DNA of 49,400 bases from an uncultured Fibrobacter sp. (GCA_947306025.1 CAMZFJ010000001.1:1-49400); one strand, 5' to 3'; numbered from the stretch's first letter, positions 32,161 to 39,294 are shown. The notes: generated by a model not told the origin, from the letters alone. Numbers and translations are program-made.

Positions 32161-32403
32161 CTACCATGTGTGAACCAATACCGGCTTCAAACCGCCGTTT
32201 AGGCATTTCAATTCTTCGATAACGGCGTCTTCACGGTCGATGTCACCGCGTACCAAACCAGTCATGTCGTACACGCCCAGCACGGTCTTTGTGCCTTCCG
32301 TGATGGTGTAGCCGATTAGATAGCAGTCCCACTTTTCGGATAGCATGACTGCCGAACCTTCGATATTTGCAGCCGCTTGAATTATTTTATCGCGTTTTAG
32401 CAT
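32161..32403 (-). CDS. Hypothetical protein
   Basis: An 80-residue protein, alpha then beta (KIIQAAANIEGSAVMLSEKWDCYLIGYTITEGTKTVLGVYDMTGLV). No family recognised. GAGGAC RBS. Part of the operon started by PG (32755-32782). Confidence 0.72.
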   Translation of the reverse strand: MLKRDKIIQAAANIEGSAVMLSEKWDCYLIGYTITEGTKTVLGVYDMTGLVRGDIDREDAVIEELKCLNGGLKPVLVHTW

Positions 32404-32408
32404 TTACT

Positions 32409-32729
32409 CTAGTCCTCAATATATTCTTCGCTGAATATTTCTTCATAGACCTTGCAGATTCCTTTTTTTATCGTCGAAAATATCGAGCAAAAGAATTTCT
32501 TTATCCGGAGCAAGTTGCGCTTCATCTTTCTGTCCTTGCGGGCTTTCGTTGTGCCGGTCGGCAAGATTACCAACGCGCTTAAGAAGGCACACACCAGCCA
32601 AGCGTAGATTACCGAACGGAACGCGCCAAGTTCCAGAAGGTAAAAGAAAAAGGCGAACGGCGCGACAACCATGGATGCGGTGCCAAACAATATGTAGACG
32701 GCTTGCAAACAGGTCTTAATGAATTTCAT
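32409..32729 (-). CDS. Small two-span membrane protein
   Basis: A 106-residue protein with two hydrophobic segments (about 10-33 LQAVYILFGTASMVVAPFAF and FFYLLEL; about 38-58 VIYAWLVCAFLSALVILPTG) followed by a basic, then acidic cytoplasmic tail (ARKDRKMKRNLLRIKKF). First gene after promoter PG. A holin or superinfection-exclusion protein would look like this, but nothing specific points to either. Confidence 0.72.
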   Translation of the reverse strand: MKFIKTCLQAVYILFGTASMVVAPFAFFFYLLELGAFRSVIYAWLVCAFLSALVILPTGTTKARKDRKMKRNLLRIKKFFCSIFSTIKKGICKVYEEIFSEEYIED

Positions 32730-32754
32730 TTGTTTTTTACCTCTCTTTTGGTTA

Positions 32755-32782
32755 AAACTAGATAAATTCGCACGTTTTGCAA
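32755..32782 (-). promoter_or_regulatory. Early promoter PG (TTGCAA-16-TAGTTT)
   Basis: On the minus strand AAATAAATAAG sits directly against the -35 TTGCAA (32782-32777), followed by 16 bases and TAGTTT (32760-32755). It lies between the tnpB remnant and the membrane protein gene it would drive. Confidence 0.5.
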
Positions 32783-32799
32783 CTTATTTATTTCTTACA

Positions 32800-33150
32800 T
32801 GAACTACCCACCGGCTAAAGACCGGTGGGTTTCAGTAACCACCGGTGCAACCGGTTGAATTTCCCGCATCACAGCACCACTGCTTTTTAGGTCCAAAGGA
32901 CGGTCATCCACAGTTGGGTTCTCAGCAAGGCATAGCGGTCGCAAGACCACGGCTTCCCCGGTTCGCGGGGTACCTTCATTATCTAGTATTCTAAGTCCTT
33001 CATCAAGTATGTTCTTGGCGGCATTCCAGTCTCTATCAATTAGGTTACCGCAGTCTGGACATATCCACTCCCGTTCACTAAGTTTCAATGTATGGTATCT
33101 ATGTCCACAGTTGTTACATAGCTGTGAGCTAGGAAAGAACCGGCCTTGAT
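32800..33150 (-). mobile_element. 3' remnant of an IS200/IS605-type element (tnpB end plus right-end hairpin)
   Basis: The segment holds the C-terminal zinc ribbon of TnpB and the right end of the element: an 8-bp hairpin CCCACCGG-N7-CCGGTGGG (32807-32829), a second hairpin ACCGGT-GCA-ACCGGT (about 32842-32856), and the terminal TAGTTCA typical of this family (minus strand, 32808-32802). No left end, tnpA or RuvC motifs are present. In intact elements this stretch is also the scaffold of the guide (omega) RNA. Confidence 0.8.
32804..33145 (-). pseudogene. tnpB: tnpB, C-terminal fragment
   Basis: Reading upstream of the ATG at 33088 the frame continues as RFFPSSQLCNNCGHRYH, then TLKLSEREWICPDCGNLIDRDWNAAKNILDEGLRIL, the OrfB/TnpB zinc ribbon (two CxxC pairs) and the following DRDxNAAxNI motif, which in full proteins holds the last RuvC aspartate. 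The end ETHRSLAGG is typical. About 110 of the usual 370-400 residues remain, so no nuclease can be made. The break lies near the stop of the gene at 33159. Confidence 0.88.
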
Positions 33151-33158
33151 CATGGCTT

Positions 33159-33788
33159 CTATTTTCCCGTGCCGAAAAGGTCGATTGTTTCAGCGAGACC
33201 GATTCCGAGTTTCTTGTTGTTTTCCTCGATAATCAGGCGGTTTCTTTCCGCAACCTTCTTGACGAGCGATTCAGCCGTCAACGGTTCTTCCGGGACAACG
33301 GCAACAGGCTTTTCGGTTCCGACCTTTTCCGGTTCAGGTTCGGGCGCCGGATTCGTGGGTTTTGCCGGAGCCTTCTTTCTGGTCTTTGCAGACTTCGCCG
33401 GGACTTTCTTTTCCTTTTCAATCAAATCATTTGCTTTTGCGAGTCGTTCTTCTTCTTCGGCCTTCTTGCGTTCGTTTTCCTCGTCTTCTGCCTTCCATAT
33501 TTCGTCGTTGAAGTAGTCGCGGCAGATTCGGAAACACACCTCGTCGGGAATTTCGCCCGAAAGTTTCTTGCAAATCCTGTTTTCGTCGCCTTCGGCGGCG
33601 TCCTCTCCTCCAAGCATTTCGAGACAGACTTTCTTAAGAAAATCAATGCAACGCTCGAACTTGTCTTCATTCCAGGCGAACTTGGCGCAAGTCGATTCGA
33701 GGTTTGCCCTGATCTGGGCTTCCATGCCGTTTGCGCTTGCGTTCTTTGCCATTTCCCTGTATGCGGCTATCTGTTCTTCTTTAATCAT
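33159..33788 (-). CDS. PcfK-like protein
   Basis: A 209-residue protein. Residues 20-100 (IRANLESTCAKFAWNEDKFERCIDFLKKVCLEMLGG ... VCFRICRDYFNDEIW) resemble PcfK-like proteins of conjugative elements (…KSIDxCCxYIxxxV...AxxYYxED). The rest is a Lys/Glu coiled coil, a Pro/Lys/Ala linker (KVPAKSAKTRKKAPAKPTNPAPEPEPEK) and a C-terminal helix pair. The stop TAG borders the tnpB remnant, so the last residues may have been affected by the insertion. Confidence 0.6.
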   Translation of the reverse strand: MIKEEQIAAYREMAKNASANGMEAQIRANLESTCAKFAWNEDKFERCIDFLKKVCLEMLGGEDAAEGDENRICKKLSGEIPDEVCFRICRDYFNDEIWKAEDEENERKKAEEEERLAKANDLIEKEKKVPAKSAKTRKKAPAKPTNPAPEPEPEKVGTEKPVAVVPEEPLTAESLVKKVAERNRLIIEENNKKLGIGLAETIDLFGTGK

Positions 33789-33813
33789 TTGATACCTCGT
33801 TAATTAGTTTGTG

Positions 33814-33990
33814 CTATGCCTTTTTTGCTTTCTTCGGGTTATTCGCGTTGAAGTCCTGGAGCAAGTACCGAAGGAACTTCGATGTGCTACCTGCAATGAC
33901 AAGCGGGATGCCGATTCGTGCGGCGGTGTTCTGGGCTTCGGCGAGAAGTTCGCGGTCGATCATGATTGTGGTTCTTTCTTTGATAGCCAT
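33814..33990 (-). CDS. Ribbon-helix-helix DNA-binding protein (58 aa)
   Basis: M-A-I-K-E-R-T-T-I-M-I-D-R-E-L-L-A-E-A-Q opens a 58-residue protein with the Arc/CopG layout: strand RTTIMID, helix RELLAEAQNTAARIG, then a helix SKFLRYLLQDFN and a basic tail (NNPKKAKKA). AGGAGAAACC before the ATG at 33990. Probably an operon regulator; promoter PC lies upstream of its operon. Confidence 0.72.
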   Translation of the reverse strand: MAIKERTTIMIDRELLAEAQNTAARIGIPLVIAGSTSKFLRYLLQDFNANNPKKAKKA

Positions 33991-34037
33991 TTTGGTTTCT
34001 CCTGTTTTTTGGTGTTGTGGTGAATTGTTTTTCGGTT

Positions 34038-34307
34038 TTACCAGCTTCGTTTTTGGTAATAGATGTTTAAGCCCCCGAACCTAGAATTGTCCTTTATGCT
34101 TGCGCCAACTTGCCATTCGAGTTCTATCTTTATGGCCTTGATGTCGTTGCCGTCATACTTTGTTAGGTATTCGTCAATATCGGCGTTGATAAATTCGTTC
34201 GCCTCTTTTTCGGTGCCAAATTCTTTTTCAGTCCTGATGCACGATTTTTCTACCAAGGCCTTGTAAAAGGGGTTTTCCACACGTTCGCATTTAATGACTT
34301 TAAACAT
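34038..34307 (-). CDS. Hypothetical protein
   Basis: An 89-residue protein (FKVIKCERVENPFYKALVEKSCIRTEKEFGTEKEANEFINADIDEYLTKY, then a beta-rich end). The EKEANEFI pattern is common in small phage proteins with a short alpha-beta fold. Unknown function. Confidence 0.7.
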   Translation of the reverse strand: MFKVIKCERVENPFYKALVEKSCIRTEKEFGTEKEANEFINADIDEYLTKYDGNDIKAIKIELEWQVGASIKDNSRFGGLNIYYQKRSW

Positions 34308-34328
34308 GCTGAACCTCGTTTTGAAAAG

Positions 34329-34571
34329 TTATGCGGCGAGCCTGTCGGCGAAAAGTACCGGAGCCATGGAATAGGAGGCAATAGAAACACATTCGACACC
34401 GAAGGATTCGCGGATTCGCTTCGTGTATGTCTTGTTTTCGTCGAGGTCGATAAAGGTGATAGTCTTTGCCGTGCGCTTCGTGACCTTGCACTTCACGACA
34501 AGATCGCTATCGCCAATGAACCTGTAATAGTAGGTTTTGCCGACTTCGAATTTGACAGGTTGTTTTTCCAT
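34329..34571 (-). CDS. Hypothetical small beta-rich protein
   Basis: An 80-residue protein with an SH3/OB-like strand pattern (FEVGKTYYYRFIGDSDLVVKCKVTKRTAKTITFIDLDENKTYTKRI). First gene after promoter PC, with a GAGAGGT RBS shared by several first genes here. Unknown role; small barrel proteins in this position often inhibit host factors, which is only an analogy. Confidence 0.72.
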   Translation of the reverse strand: MEKQPVKFEVGKTYYYRFIGDSDLVVKCKVTKRTAKTITFIDLDENKTYTKRIRESFGVECVSIASYSMAPVLFADRLAA

Positions 34572-34602
34572 TTTGTTTACCTCTCTTTTTGTTTACTTAC
34601 AT

Positions 34603-34631
34603 AATATACATAAGTTATTGACTATTATCAA
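34603..34631 (-). promoter_or_regulatory. Early promoter PC (TTGATA-17-TATATT)
   Basis: On the minus strand TTGATA (34631-34626) and TATATT (34608-34603), 17-base spacer, in the same TTATGTATATTATGTA context as PB. Upstream TGTAAGCAAAAAATAAG (34668-34652). The gap 34572-34765 holds only this promoter and A/T-rich sequence. Confidence 0.72.
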
Positions 34632-34765
34632 GAGATAAGTCAAAGATTTTTCTTATTTTTTGCTTACATCAAAAAAAAATGCAGAAAATCGTACATTTTG
34701 TATGGTTTTGTGAGAATTTTTTAGCTTTTTTTCCAACTTTTTGCAAAAATTCTACAAATTCGGCC

Positions 34766-35665
34766 CTAAAAAAGAGCCGTCTGCGCCACTTTCGGGGCGT
34801 AATCAGCGCCCATCAGGGTGCGATATTCGGCGGGCGAACCATTGTAAAATAATCTTTCCTTGCTTGTCTTTTTGGTGGCGCCGACTGACGCCGCCATGAG
34901 CTGCGTTTTCTCAAATTCGGCAACGCAAGTAAACGGGGCATCGTATTCACTTAAAAATGCGTTGATTTTTAAGTCCTTTTTAAGCGACTTGAAAAGGTCG
35001 TAGAATCTTTCGTAATCGAACTCGAAATCATACTTGTTCGTCCCCTTGTACGGAATGTCGAAATAGACAATATCAAATTCCTTATAGTCAATATCGAAAA
35101 TATCCAACCGTTCCAACCGTTCCAAACGTTCCAGGCTATGCAAGCGATGCATAGTTTCGAGATTTTGAAAGCATTCTTTATCCTCGCTATCGTCGGTATT
35201 TATCAGCGCATGGAATTTCCGGTAAAACTTTCGCCGTTGATCGAGCGTGTCGGCGGTAAGCATCTGCTCCGCAGCGAGCTTATATTCTTCTATTTGTTTT
35301 CCGTATAGGTACGTTTTGCCATCGTTGCCAAACGAGGCGCAGTATTTGTTCACGCAGTCCTGAATGGTGAAGTCCCCGTTTTCAATGCGTTGTAGGCTAT
35401 TTGCGAAATCGTCGCGAGTGCAGACGGGCGGGTGTTCGTATTCAATCTGCCCCTTATGAATCAGTACGGCGTCAAGCAGGGCAATCGTGGCGGGGTTCAG
35501 GTCGTTGCCGACCACCTTTTCCCAGCGGTTGCTCATCGCTGCCGCCATAAGCACGGCACCGCCGCCGCAGCAGGCGTCGAGGAGTTTCTTGCCGCGCGGA
35601 AGGCACTTCACCAAGTCTTCTGCAATAGTATTCTTGCTGCCCTTGTAAGGTAAACCAAGATTCAT
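34766..35665 (-). CDS. DNA adenine methyltransferase, Dam/D12 class
   Basis: A 299-residue protein read from the ATG at 35665 (AGGAG seven bases upstream). The N-terminal PYKGSKNTIAEDLVKCLP (5-22) and motif I LLDACCGGGAVLMAA (28-42) are typical of D12 methylases, as is IVYFD-type motif IV, here FDIPYKGTNKYDF (DIPY in place of DPPY). It transfers a methyl group from SAM to adenine N6. Third gene of a run of three methyltransferases; no restriction partner is seen, so self-protection against host restriction is likely. Confidence 0.85.
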   Translation of the reverse strand: MNLGLPYKGSKNTIAEDLVKCLPRGKKLLDACCGGGAVLMAAAMSNRWEKVVGNDLNPATIALLDAVLIHKGQIEYEHPPVCTRDDFANSLQRIENGDFTIQDCVNKYCASFGNDGKTYLYGKQIEEYKLAAEQMLTADTLDQRRKFYRKFHALINTDDSEDKECFQNLETMHRLHSLERLERLERLDIFDIDYKEFDIVYFDIPYKGTNKYDFEFDYERFYDLFKSLKKDLKINAFLSEYDAPFTCVAEFEKTQLMAASVGATKKTSKERLFYNGSPAEYRTLMGADYAPKVAQTALF

Positions 35666-35675
35666 TGTGGAACTC

Positions 35676-36542
35676 CTAGAAAAGGCTATATTGCCCGTTA
35701 GCGTCCATGGTAGGCACGGTTTCGGCAATCGCCGTGGCTAGTTCCTGGGTTTCTTCTTTGGGCGGCTCTTGTGCCGATTCCTGCGGCTTTTCCTGGGTGT
35801 CGCTCGACTTCGGCACGGTCGCGCTGTTCGGGTATTTTCCCCGCCCGATTTGCTTCTTGAAATGGGGCCACGCCATCAGGTAGGCGGGCGTGAACCAGTT
35901 TTGCCTGTATTCCATCGCGAGCGCATCGCCAAGCCTCACCACGGCGGGAACGCCTAGCAAAGACAATGTGACATAGGTCATGTGGACGCATCGCGGGTCA
36001 ATGTCCCCGCAATCGACAAACGCGTTCCAGGAATAGTTCACACCGGCTTCGTTCAGCGCATCAATGGAAGCGACTATTAGACCGCCCGCGCCGCAAGTCG
36101 GCTCGTAAATTGTCAAAACACGGTTCGGATCATCCCCGAGCTTTGCCATAACATCGTCTTTGGGAAAGTTTATCCTAGCCATACATTGAGACACGGAATA
36201 GGGCGTAAAGAACTGGCCCGCCTTGCCGTTGCTGGTTCCAGAATCCATGTAGAGCTCGCCCGCCCAGTCTGCAAATGGCGCGTTACCGTTTACCGCGTCC
36301 TGGATTTTCTTTCCAAGCAATCCGAGAGCCATGGCGAATCCTTCCAGGTATTCCTTTTTGTAGCCCTGCGCTATTTCCGTGTACCTTTTTTCGAGGCAGG
36401 CGTATTCGTTGCCGTGGTCGAAATTGTTACGGATAGAAATTGCGGATAGTTCGAAAAAATCGCGAATCACGGTATAGTGGTCGCGGTCTCGTACCATATC
36501 AAATATTTGCGATATGTCCTTATGCTTGAAATTGTTTACCAT
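35676..36542 (-). CDS. N6-adenine methyltransferase-like protein (HsdM type, altered motif IV)
   Basis: A 288-residue protein with the type I M-subunit layout: helical N-terminus, GKAGQFFTP (107-114), and SAM motif EPTCGAGGLIVAS (147-159), then DIDPRCVHMTYVTLSLLG. Where NPPF/NPPY is expected after the GDAL segment it reads WFTPAYLMAWPHF, so the catalytic motif is changed or lost. The C-terminus is low-complexity (Glu/Pro/Gln). It may be inactive, act with a neighbour, or use a different motif. Confidence 0.75.
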   Translation of the reverse strand: MVNNFKHKDISQIFDMVRDRDHYTVIRDFFELSAISIRNNFDHGNEYACLEKRYTEIAQGYKKEYLEGFAMALGLLGKKIQDAVNGNAPFADWAGELYMDSGTSNGKAGQFFTPYSVSQCMARINFPKDDVMAKLGDDPNRVLTIYEPTCGAGGLIVASIDALNEAGVNYSWNAFVDCGDIDPRCVHMTYVTLSLLGVPAVVRLGDALAMEYRQNWFTPAYLMAWPHFKKQIGRGKYPNSATVPKSSDTQEKPQESAQEPPKEETQELATAIAETVPTMDANGQYSLF

Positions 36543-36544
36543 CG

Positions 36545-37345
36545 CTAGGTGTTCTTGCCTTCGTATTTCAACATTTGGAACATATCGGGTTGCCAGCTAT
36601 TCAGTAATTTGTCTTTGCTGTCGTTGAAAAAATTACGGTCAACTTCAAAACCGTAAGATTTGCGGAGTAAATCCTGCGCCGCAAGCAATGTAGAGCCGGA
36701 ACCACAACACGGATCAATAACAACATCGCCTTCGTCGGTAAAGAGCGAGATAAGCTGTTTTAACAATTTAACTGGTTTCTGTGTCGGGTGGACTTTAGGC
36801 GTATCGGTATCGCGTTCCCAGTCGATGCAATTCATCACCATTTTACCAAAGTTGTTAAATTTCGGTAATTTATCACGATAGAAAAGTAAGCCATATTCGC
36901 AATTACCAACTATCCGCATGTTAGCCTTTAATACTTGAGCGGAGAAGTTCTTGCGAAAAACAAGGTTGATGTAATTAGGCAGTCCGTATTTTTTACCGAG
37001 TTCGATAAATTGGAATTGTTGTTCAAAGGAACAAAACAAGAGCATACATGGAGCCTTGCCTGTTTCCTTCGGTTCCTTGACTAGCATCTTTGAACAAAAG
37101 TGCATAAATTCAGCAGGTCTAAATTCATTCTCGGAATTGAAGAACTTTTTGCCTGCAAGTTCGCTTTCGCCGTTTTTATTATCGCCATCAACATACCAGG
37201 ACGGGTTAGAACCGTATGCGTTTGTGCCAAGGTTGTAAGGCACATCAGCGATAATAAGTTGAGCTTTCGGAATTTGATAAACCTTGTAATTCTGGAAAGA
37301 ATCACGATAAAGGTGCATATCGTATTTTTCAAAAACATTATTCAT
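36545..37345 (-). CDS. DNA methyltransferase (N4/N6 beta class)
   Basis: A 266-residue protein. Motif IV comes first: LIIADVPYNLGTNAYG (DVPY at 34-37, P replaced by V), and the SAM-binding part comes last: KVHPTQKPVKLLKQLI...VVIDPCCGSGSTLLAAQDL (about 185-230), the permuted order of the beta class. AGAGGA RBS before the ATG at 37345. Its stop is two bases from the next methylase gene, so the three are one unit. Confidence 0.87.
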   Translation of the reverse strand: MNNVFEKYDMHLYRDSFQNYKVYQIPKAQLIIADVPYNLGTNAYGSNPSWYVDGDNKNGESELAGKKFFNSENEFRPAEFMHFCSKMLVKEPKETGKAPCMLLFCSFEQQFQFIELGKKYGLPNYINLVFRKNFSAQVLKANMRIVGNCEYGLLFYRDKLPKFNNFGKMVMNCIDWERDTDTPKVHPTQKPVKLLKQLISLFTDEGDVVIDPCCGSGSTLLAAQDLLRKSYGFEVDRNFFNDSKDKLLNSWQPDMFQMLKYEGKNT

Positions 37346-37479
37346 TTGATTATCCTCTGTTGTTTGTAAAAAATTTTGGACTGCTAAAAGAGGGAGAAGG
37401 GGATTGGAGAACCGCTTTTAGCCGCCCTTCACGCGGGGGTCGTGTAACTTATTTGAATTTAGAAGAAGTAGGAATGAAG

Positions 37480-37707
37480 TTACCCCGCGCTGGCTTTGCG
37501 CCGTTCGGTGCATCGCCGTTTTGTTAAAGGTTTGCCTCCGGGTGCGGTCGCAGTATGTTTACGGACAGACCGACGAAGAAAGTTTTTTTTTGTTTTGGTC
37601 TGTTGATTCATGCACCCATCGGCGTTTTTTTTAGTGGCTCCCATGGCTTCGAACCATGGTTTGTGCGGGCGAGGTTCGTCAAATGAAAAAAACGATTTTC
37701 CCGACAA
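37480..37707 (-). CDS. Doubtful basic small protein
   Basis: A 75-codon frame from a TTG at 37707 with AGGA close by, about 15 bases after the expected start of transcription from promoter PF. The product is very basic in its second half (KTKKNFLRRSVRKHTATA ... LTKRRCTERRKASAG) and resembles nothing I know. An ATG within it (37644) is another start. The stretch 37346-37758 otherwise holds only the methylase RBS and promoter PF, so it could also be a leader or small RNA. Confidence 0.35.
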   Translation of the reverse strand: MSGKSFFSFDEPRPHKPWFEAMGATKKNADGCMNQQTKTKKNFLRRSVRKHTATAPGGKPLTKRRCTERRKASAG

Positions 37708-37728
37708 AGTCCTAACGAGCCGTGATTT

Positions 37729-37757
37729 ATTATAGAAAATTATTTCATGAAGCGCAA
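37729..37757 (-). promoter_or_regulatory. Early promoter PF (TTGCGC-17-TATAAT)
   Basis: On the minus strand TTGCGC (37757-37752), 17 bases, then a perfect TATAAT (37734-37729). AAATAAATAAG lies directly upstream of the -35, overlapping the end of the gene at 37759. It would drive the methyltransferase run. Confidence 0.68.
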
Positions 37758-37758
37758 C

Positions 37759-38076
37759 TTATTTATTTGTTACTTTTTTGTTATCTTGTTCCTTCTCCAG
37801 TTTCTTCTTCTCGCGCCACAGTCTGCACCGAAGGCAGTGGTATTCGTGATTTTCGCGCTGCCAGCGGATCGACTTCTCGCGGCACTTCTCGATGTGGTTC
37901 TGTCGGTATCTTCTGGAGCGCTCTAGCATCTTTTCGTGGCTACTTCCGCCAACGCCGTCACGATTGGCCTTGTTGGCCTTGCGGTTGCGTTCCACGGGGT
38001 CAACGATTAGGCACGTTGAAACGGAATCGCCATGCCGTGCGAAGGCGTCCGCTATTTTCGATTCCCAGCTATCCAT
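37759..38076 (-). CDS. Basic protein with CxxC, HNH-like fragment
   Basis: A 105-residue protein. The middle RSRRYRQNHIEKCREKSIRWQRENHEYHCLRCRLWREKKK recalls the repeated YRxxNxEKxxE segment found before HNH nuclease domains, and HCLRC could hold zinc, but no complete HNH motif follows. It starts inside the end of spoVG (4-base-plus overlap). Its stop lies in the upstream element of promoter PF. Confidence 0.65.
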   Translation of the reverse strand: MDSWESKIADAFARHGDSVSTCLIVDPVERNRKANKANRDGVGGSSHEKMLERSRRYRQNHIEKCREKSIRWQRENHEYHCLRCRLWREKKKLEKEQDNKKVTNK

Positions 38077-38392
38077 TTTTCTTTTTTACCACGTCTTGAT
38101 ACTTTTCAATCACGACCGCTTCCACATGGTCGCGCAACACCTTTGTAATCGGGAAAACGGTACTTCTTGGTTGTTCATCTTCGCCCGTTGTCGGATGGAA
38201 CGGGAACGGGTACGATATGTAAAGTCCGTTCTCGCCTTCCACGACTCGGATGCCACGGATCAATAGCTGGTCGTTGAAAACGACTTCTGCAAGTGCCTTG
38301 GTGTGTGTCAGTCCCTCGATTTGCCTAATCGGGTTTATTCTTACATCGGTTACGCAAATGCAGTCGAAGGCGTTTATCTTTTTCTTGTTCAT
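38069..38392 (-). CDS. spoVG: SpoVG family nucleic-acid-binding regulator
   Basis: A 107-residue protein matching SpoVG: CVTDVRINPIRQIEGLTHTKALAEVVFNDQLLIRGIRVVEGENGLYISYPF (usual form: TDVRxxxI...G..KA.AS...D..FVIRxIRVIEG..GLFVAMPS). SpoVG binds DNA and RNA and regulates gene expression in Firmicutes and spirochaetes; versions occur on phages and mobile elements of other groups. The ATG at 38392 is preferred over a TTG 12 codons upstream. It is preceded by the 423-bp structured stretch, a possible target for its own RNA-binding control. Confidence 0.85.
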   Translation of the reverse strand: MNKKKINAFDCICVTDVRINPIRQIEGLTHTKALAEVVFNDQLLIRGIRVVEGENGLYISYPFPFHPTTGEDEQPRSTVFPITKVLRDHVEAVVIEKYQDVVKKKNG

Positions 38393-38815
38393 GCGATGAT
38401 TTCCATTTGTCGTTTTTCCTCGTTTCAAATCCGTTCCCGCAGTTATGGCCCTGCGGGTGGAGGCGCGGCGTTTTACCCGTCTTTATCGGCTTTAGCTTAT
38501 CCAGCTATTTTTATGCCGCCTAGTGGCGTGGGCGGTAAAGTAAAAATGGAGAATCTCTACGAGCCGCCTCGCCGCGCCATCGCGTCCCTAATGTCCAGTT
38601 ATAGGCGACGCAATTTTCAAAAGTTCGCCCTCCGGGCGGTCAATAGTTAGGGGTTCATTTTACCGTTGTGTTGTGGTAAAATGCTGCCCGGAGGGCTTTA
38701 TTAAACTTGTGACGGTTGTTTTATCGAGGTGCGTGACCGCCGCCAATCCTCGGAATCTACCGCCTAGCCCATACTGACGTCTACCACAACGCTTGCTCAA
38801 GCTAGGCGGCAAATT
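38393..38815 (-). ncRNA. Candidate structured RNA / long leader upstream of spoVG
   Basis: A 423-bp gene-free stretch with many perfect inverted repeats: CCGCCTAGC/GCTAGGCGG (38760-68, 38801-09); GCCCTCCGGGC/GCCCGGAGGGC (38627-37, 38686-96) enclosing CATTTTACC/GGTAAAATG (38656-64, 38675-83); GCGTC..CCTA/TAGG..GACGC (38582-38611); CCGCC/GGCGG (38516-20, 38531-35); CCCGCAG/CTGCGGG (38436-42, 38451-57). No open frame of note crosses it. It could be a free small RNA or a riboregulator of the spoVG mRNA. It resembles no RNA family that I can name. Confidence 0.55.
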
Positions 38816-39208
38816 CTACTTCGTGAGCCTCTGCATCTGCTCCATGAGGGCGCGCATCCGCCCTTCCTTCTGGGTGCGGTCGTTCTTTTCGAGATGGGCG
38901 CGGATTTCGTTGCCGAAATTTCTGTCGATGGCCCGGTAGCAGGCGACCATCGCGCCCCATGCCTTCGAGAAGTCGCTGCGGTGTTGATGGCGCTCCACCG
39001 CTGCCGTGCGCTCCACCGCTGCCGTGCGCTCTGCCTTGAGCCGGTTCAAGGCTCCCTGCAAGTTCTCGGCATAGTTCGCCATGAAAAGCGCAATCTTTGC
39101 AAATTCCTTCTCGCGCTCGGTCGCATCTTCGGGAAGGTTGCTCACGCGCCCCTTCTTCTCGTCAAAGAACTGCTGCTGCGCCTCGGTCAATTTCCATTCG
39201 GTATTCAT
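38816..39208 (-). CDS. Coiled-coil protein with tandem repeat
   Basis: A 130-residue, charged helical protein (TEWKLTEAQQQFFDEKKGRVSNLPEDATEREKEFAKIALFMANYAENL). Residues 60-73 hold a tandem RTAAVE repeat, encoded by two perfect 18-bp copies of GCTCCACCGCTGCCGTGC plus a partial third (about 38992-39035). No family recognised. It starts in an ATGA overlap with a 27-codon frame. Confidence 0.7.
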   Translation of the reverse strand: MNTEWKLTEAQQQFFDEKKGRVSNLPEDATEREKEFAKIALFMANYAENLQGALNRLKAERTAAVERTAAVERHQHRSDFSKAWGAMVACYRAIDRNFGNEIRAHLEKNDRTQKEGRMRALMEQMQRLTK

Positions 39209-39288
39209 ACCCCCCCCAGCGTTTTCAGGGCCTCGGCAAATGGAGGGTTCCCGATGCAGTCGTCATAGATGTGTTCTTTTTCGTTCAT
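39205..39288 (-). CDS. 27-codon leader-like ORF ending in a G8 tract
   Basis: ATG at 39288 with AGAGGT RBS (AAAAGAGGTAAAACAAA) opens M-N-E-K-E-H-I-Y-D-D-C-I-G-N-P-P-F-A-E-A-L-K-T-L-G-G-V and stops in an ATGA overlap with the next gene. The last codons lie in a run of eight G (plus-strand C, 39210-39217). With nine or six G it would fuse in frame to the coiled-coil gene. The strong RBS argues that it is translated. Confidence 0.5.
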   Translation of the reverse strand: MNEKEHIYDDCIGNPPFAEALKTLGGV

Positions 39289-39294
39289 TTTGTT

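Noticed and set aside
34714..34754. AGAATTTTT/AAAAATTCT inverted repeat after the Dam-type methylase as a terminator
   Set aside because: The stem is nearly all A-T with a long loop; could be a weak terminator but not distinguishable from AT-rich background.
37383..37420. Inverted repeat CTAAAAG/CTTTTAG as a terminator before the methyltransferase at 37345
   Set aside because: Lies in the leader shortly before the RBS, 24-base loop, and no T tract; seven bases of match in AT-rich sequence are weak.
37641..37659. Perfect CCATGG-N7-CCATGG hairpin with a TTCGAAG loop on the minus strand, like a tRNA T arm
   Set aside because: The best 5' acceptor partner gives only 5 pairs, and no proper D or anticodon arm with a 7-base loop can be drawn; coincidence or a decayed tRNA.
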